From positions 1 through 7,197 of the forward strand of contig CALUZL010000121.1 in the NCBI GenBank assembly GCA_944325295.1: a DNA stretch of 7,197 nucleotides. Reading direction: 5' to 3'. The translations under genes were made by a program, and so were the position numbers. This document shows positions 7,068-7,197 of the stretch, piece after piece (the first letter of the stretch is position 1; every line of letters starts with the position of its first letter). The notes beneath the pieces are model-generated. The model was not told the DNA's origin. It was given only the letters and a program-made list of their open reading frames with translations, and made no database searches. Source of the stretch: an uncultured Erysipelotrichaceae bacterium. GTDB taxonomy: Bacteria > Bacillota_I > Bacilli_A > Erysipelotrichales > Erysipelotrichaceae.

Positions 7068-7197
<130 letters not shown>

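Overview
The window reads as a stretch of a low-to-mid GC Gram-positive (Bacillota) chromosome. The evidence is a LytR-CpsA-Psr (LCP) envelope protein with PASTA-like repeats, a lipobox lipoprotein, strong AGGAGG-type ribosome binding sites and TGA used as a normal stop. An Erysipelotrichia-like host is a guess from overall gene style, not something the sequence proves. All genes lie on the + strand and are tightly packed. Both window edges cut genes.

Region 1 (2-3991) is an envelope pair. A 5'-truncated, multi-domain LCP protein (solute-binding-like lobe, LCP catalytic domain, PASTA-like repeats) is followed after only 3 bases by a lipoprotein glycoside hydrolase of family GH9. The GH9 protein keeps both family signatures and all expected catalytic residues. 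The pair suggests surface glycopolymer attachment and beta-glycan cleavage at the same membrane face; the true substrates are unknown.

Region 2 (3992-7049) starts with a 40-base gap holding an extended -10 promoter whose predicted start site falls on or next to the ATG of the next gene. It then runs through four genes: a GT2 glycosyltransferase, an RluA-type pseudouridine synthase, a YbaK/EbsC aminoacyl-tRNA deacylase and a HAD hydrolase. Each of the three junctions is a 4-base ATGA overlap, so this is very probably one translationally coupled operon. It mixes envelope, RNA-modification and translation-quality-control functions.

Region 3 (7050-7197) holds a second promoter-like sequence, again placed so that the transcript would begin at the ATG. 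It is followed by the first 43 codons of an unknown ORF whose codons 16-43 are a tetranucleotide (GCCA)n tract of 21 units. This is the most unusual part of the window: a 4-base repeat near the start of an ORF has the layout of a phase-variable (contingency) gene, but the body of the gene is outside the window. No tRNA, rRNA, CRISPR array, insertion sequence or riboswitch was seen, and no stretch over 300 bases lacks a gene.
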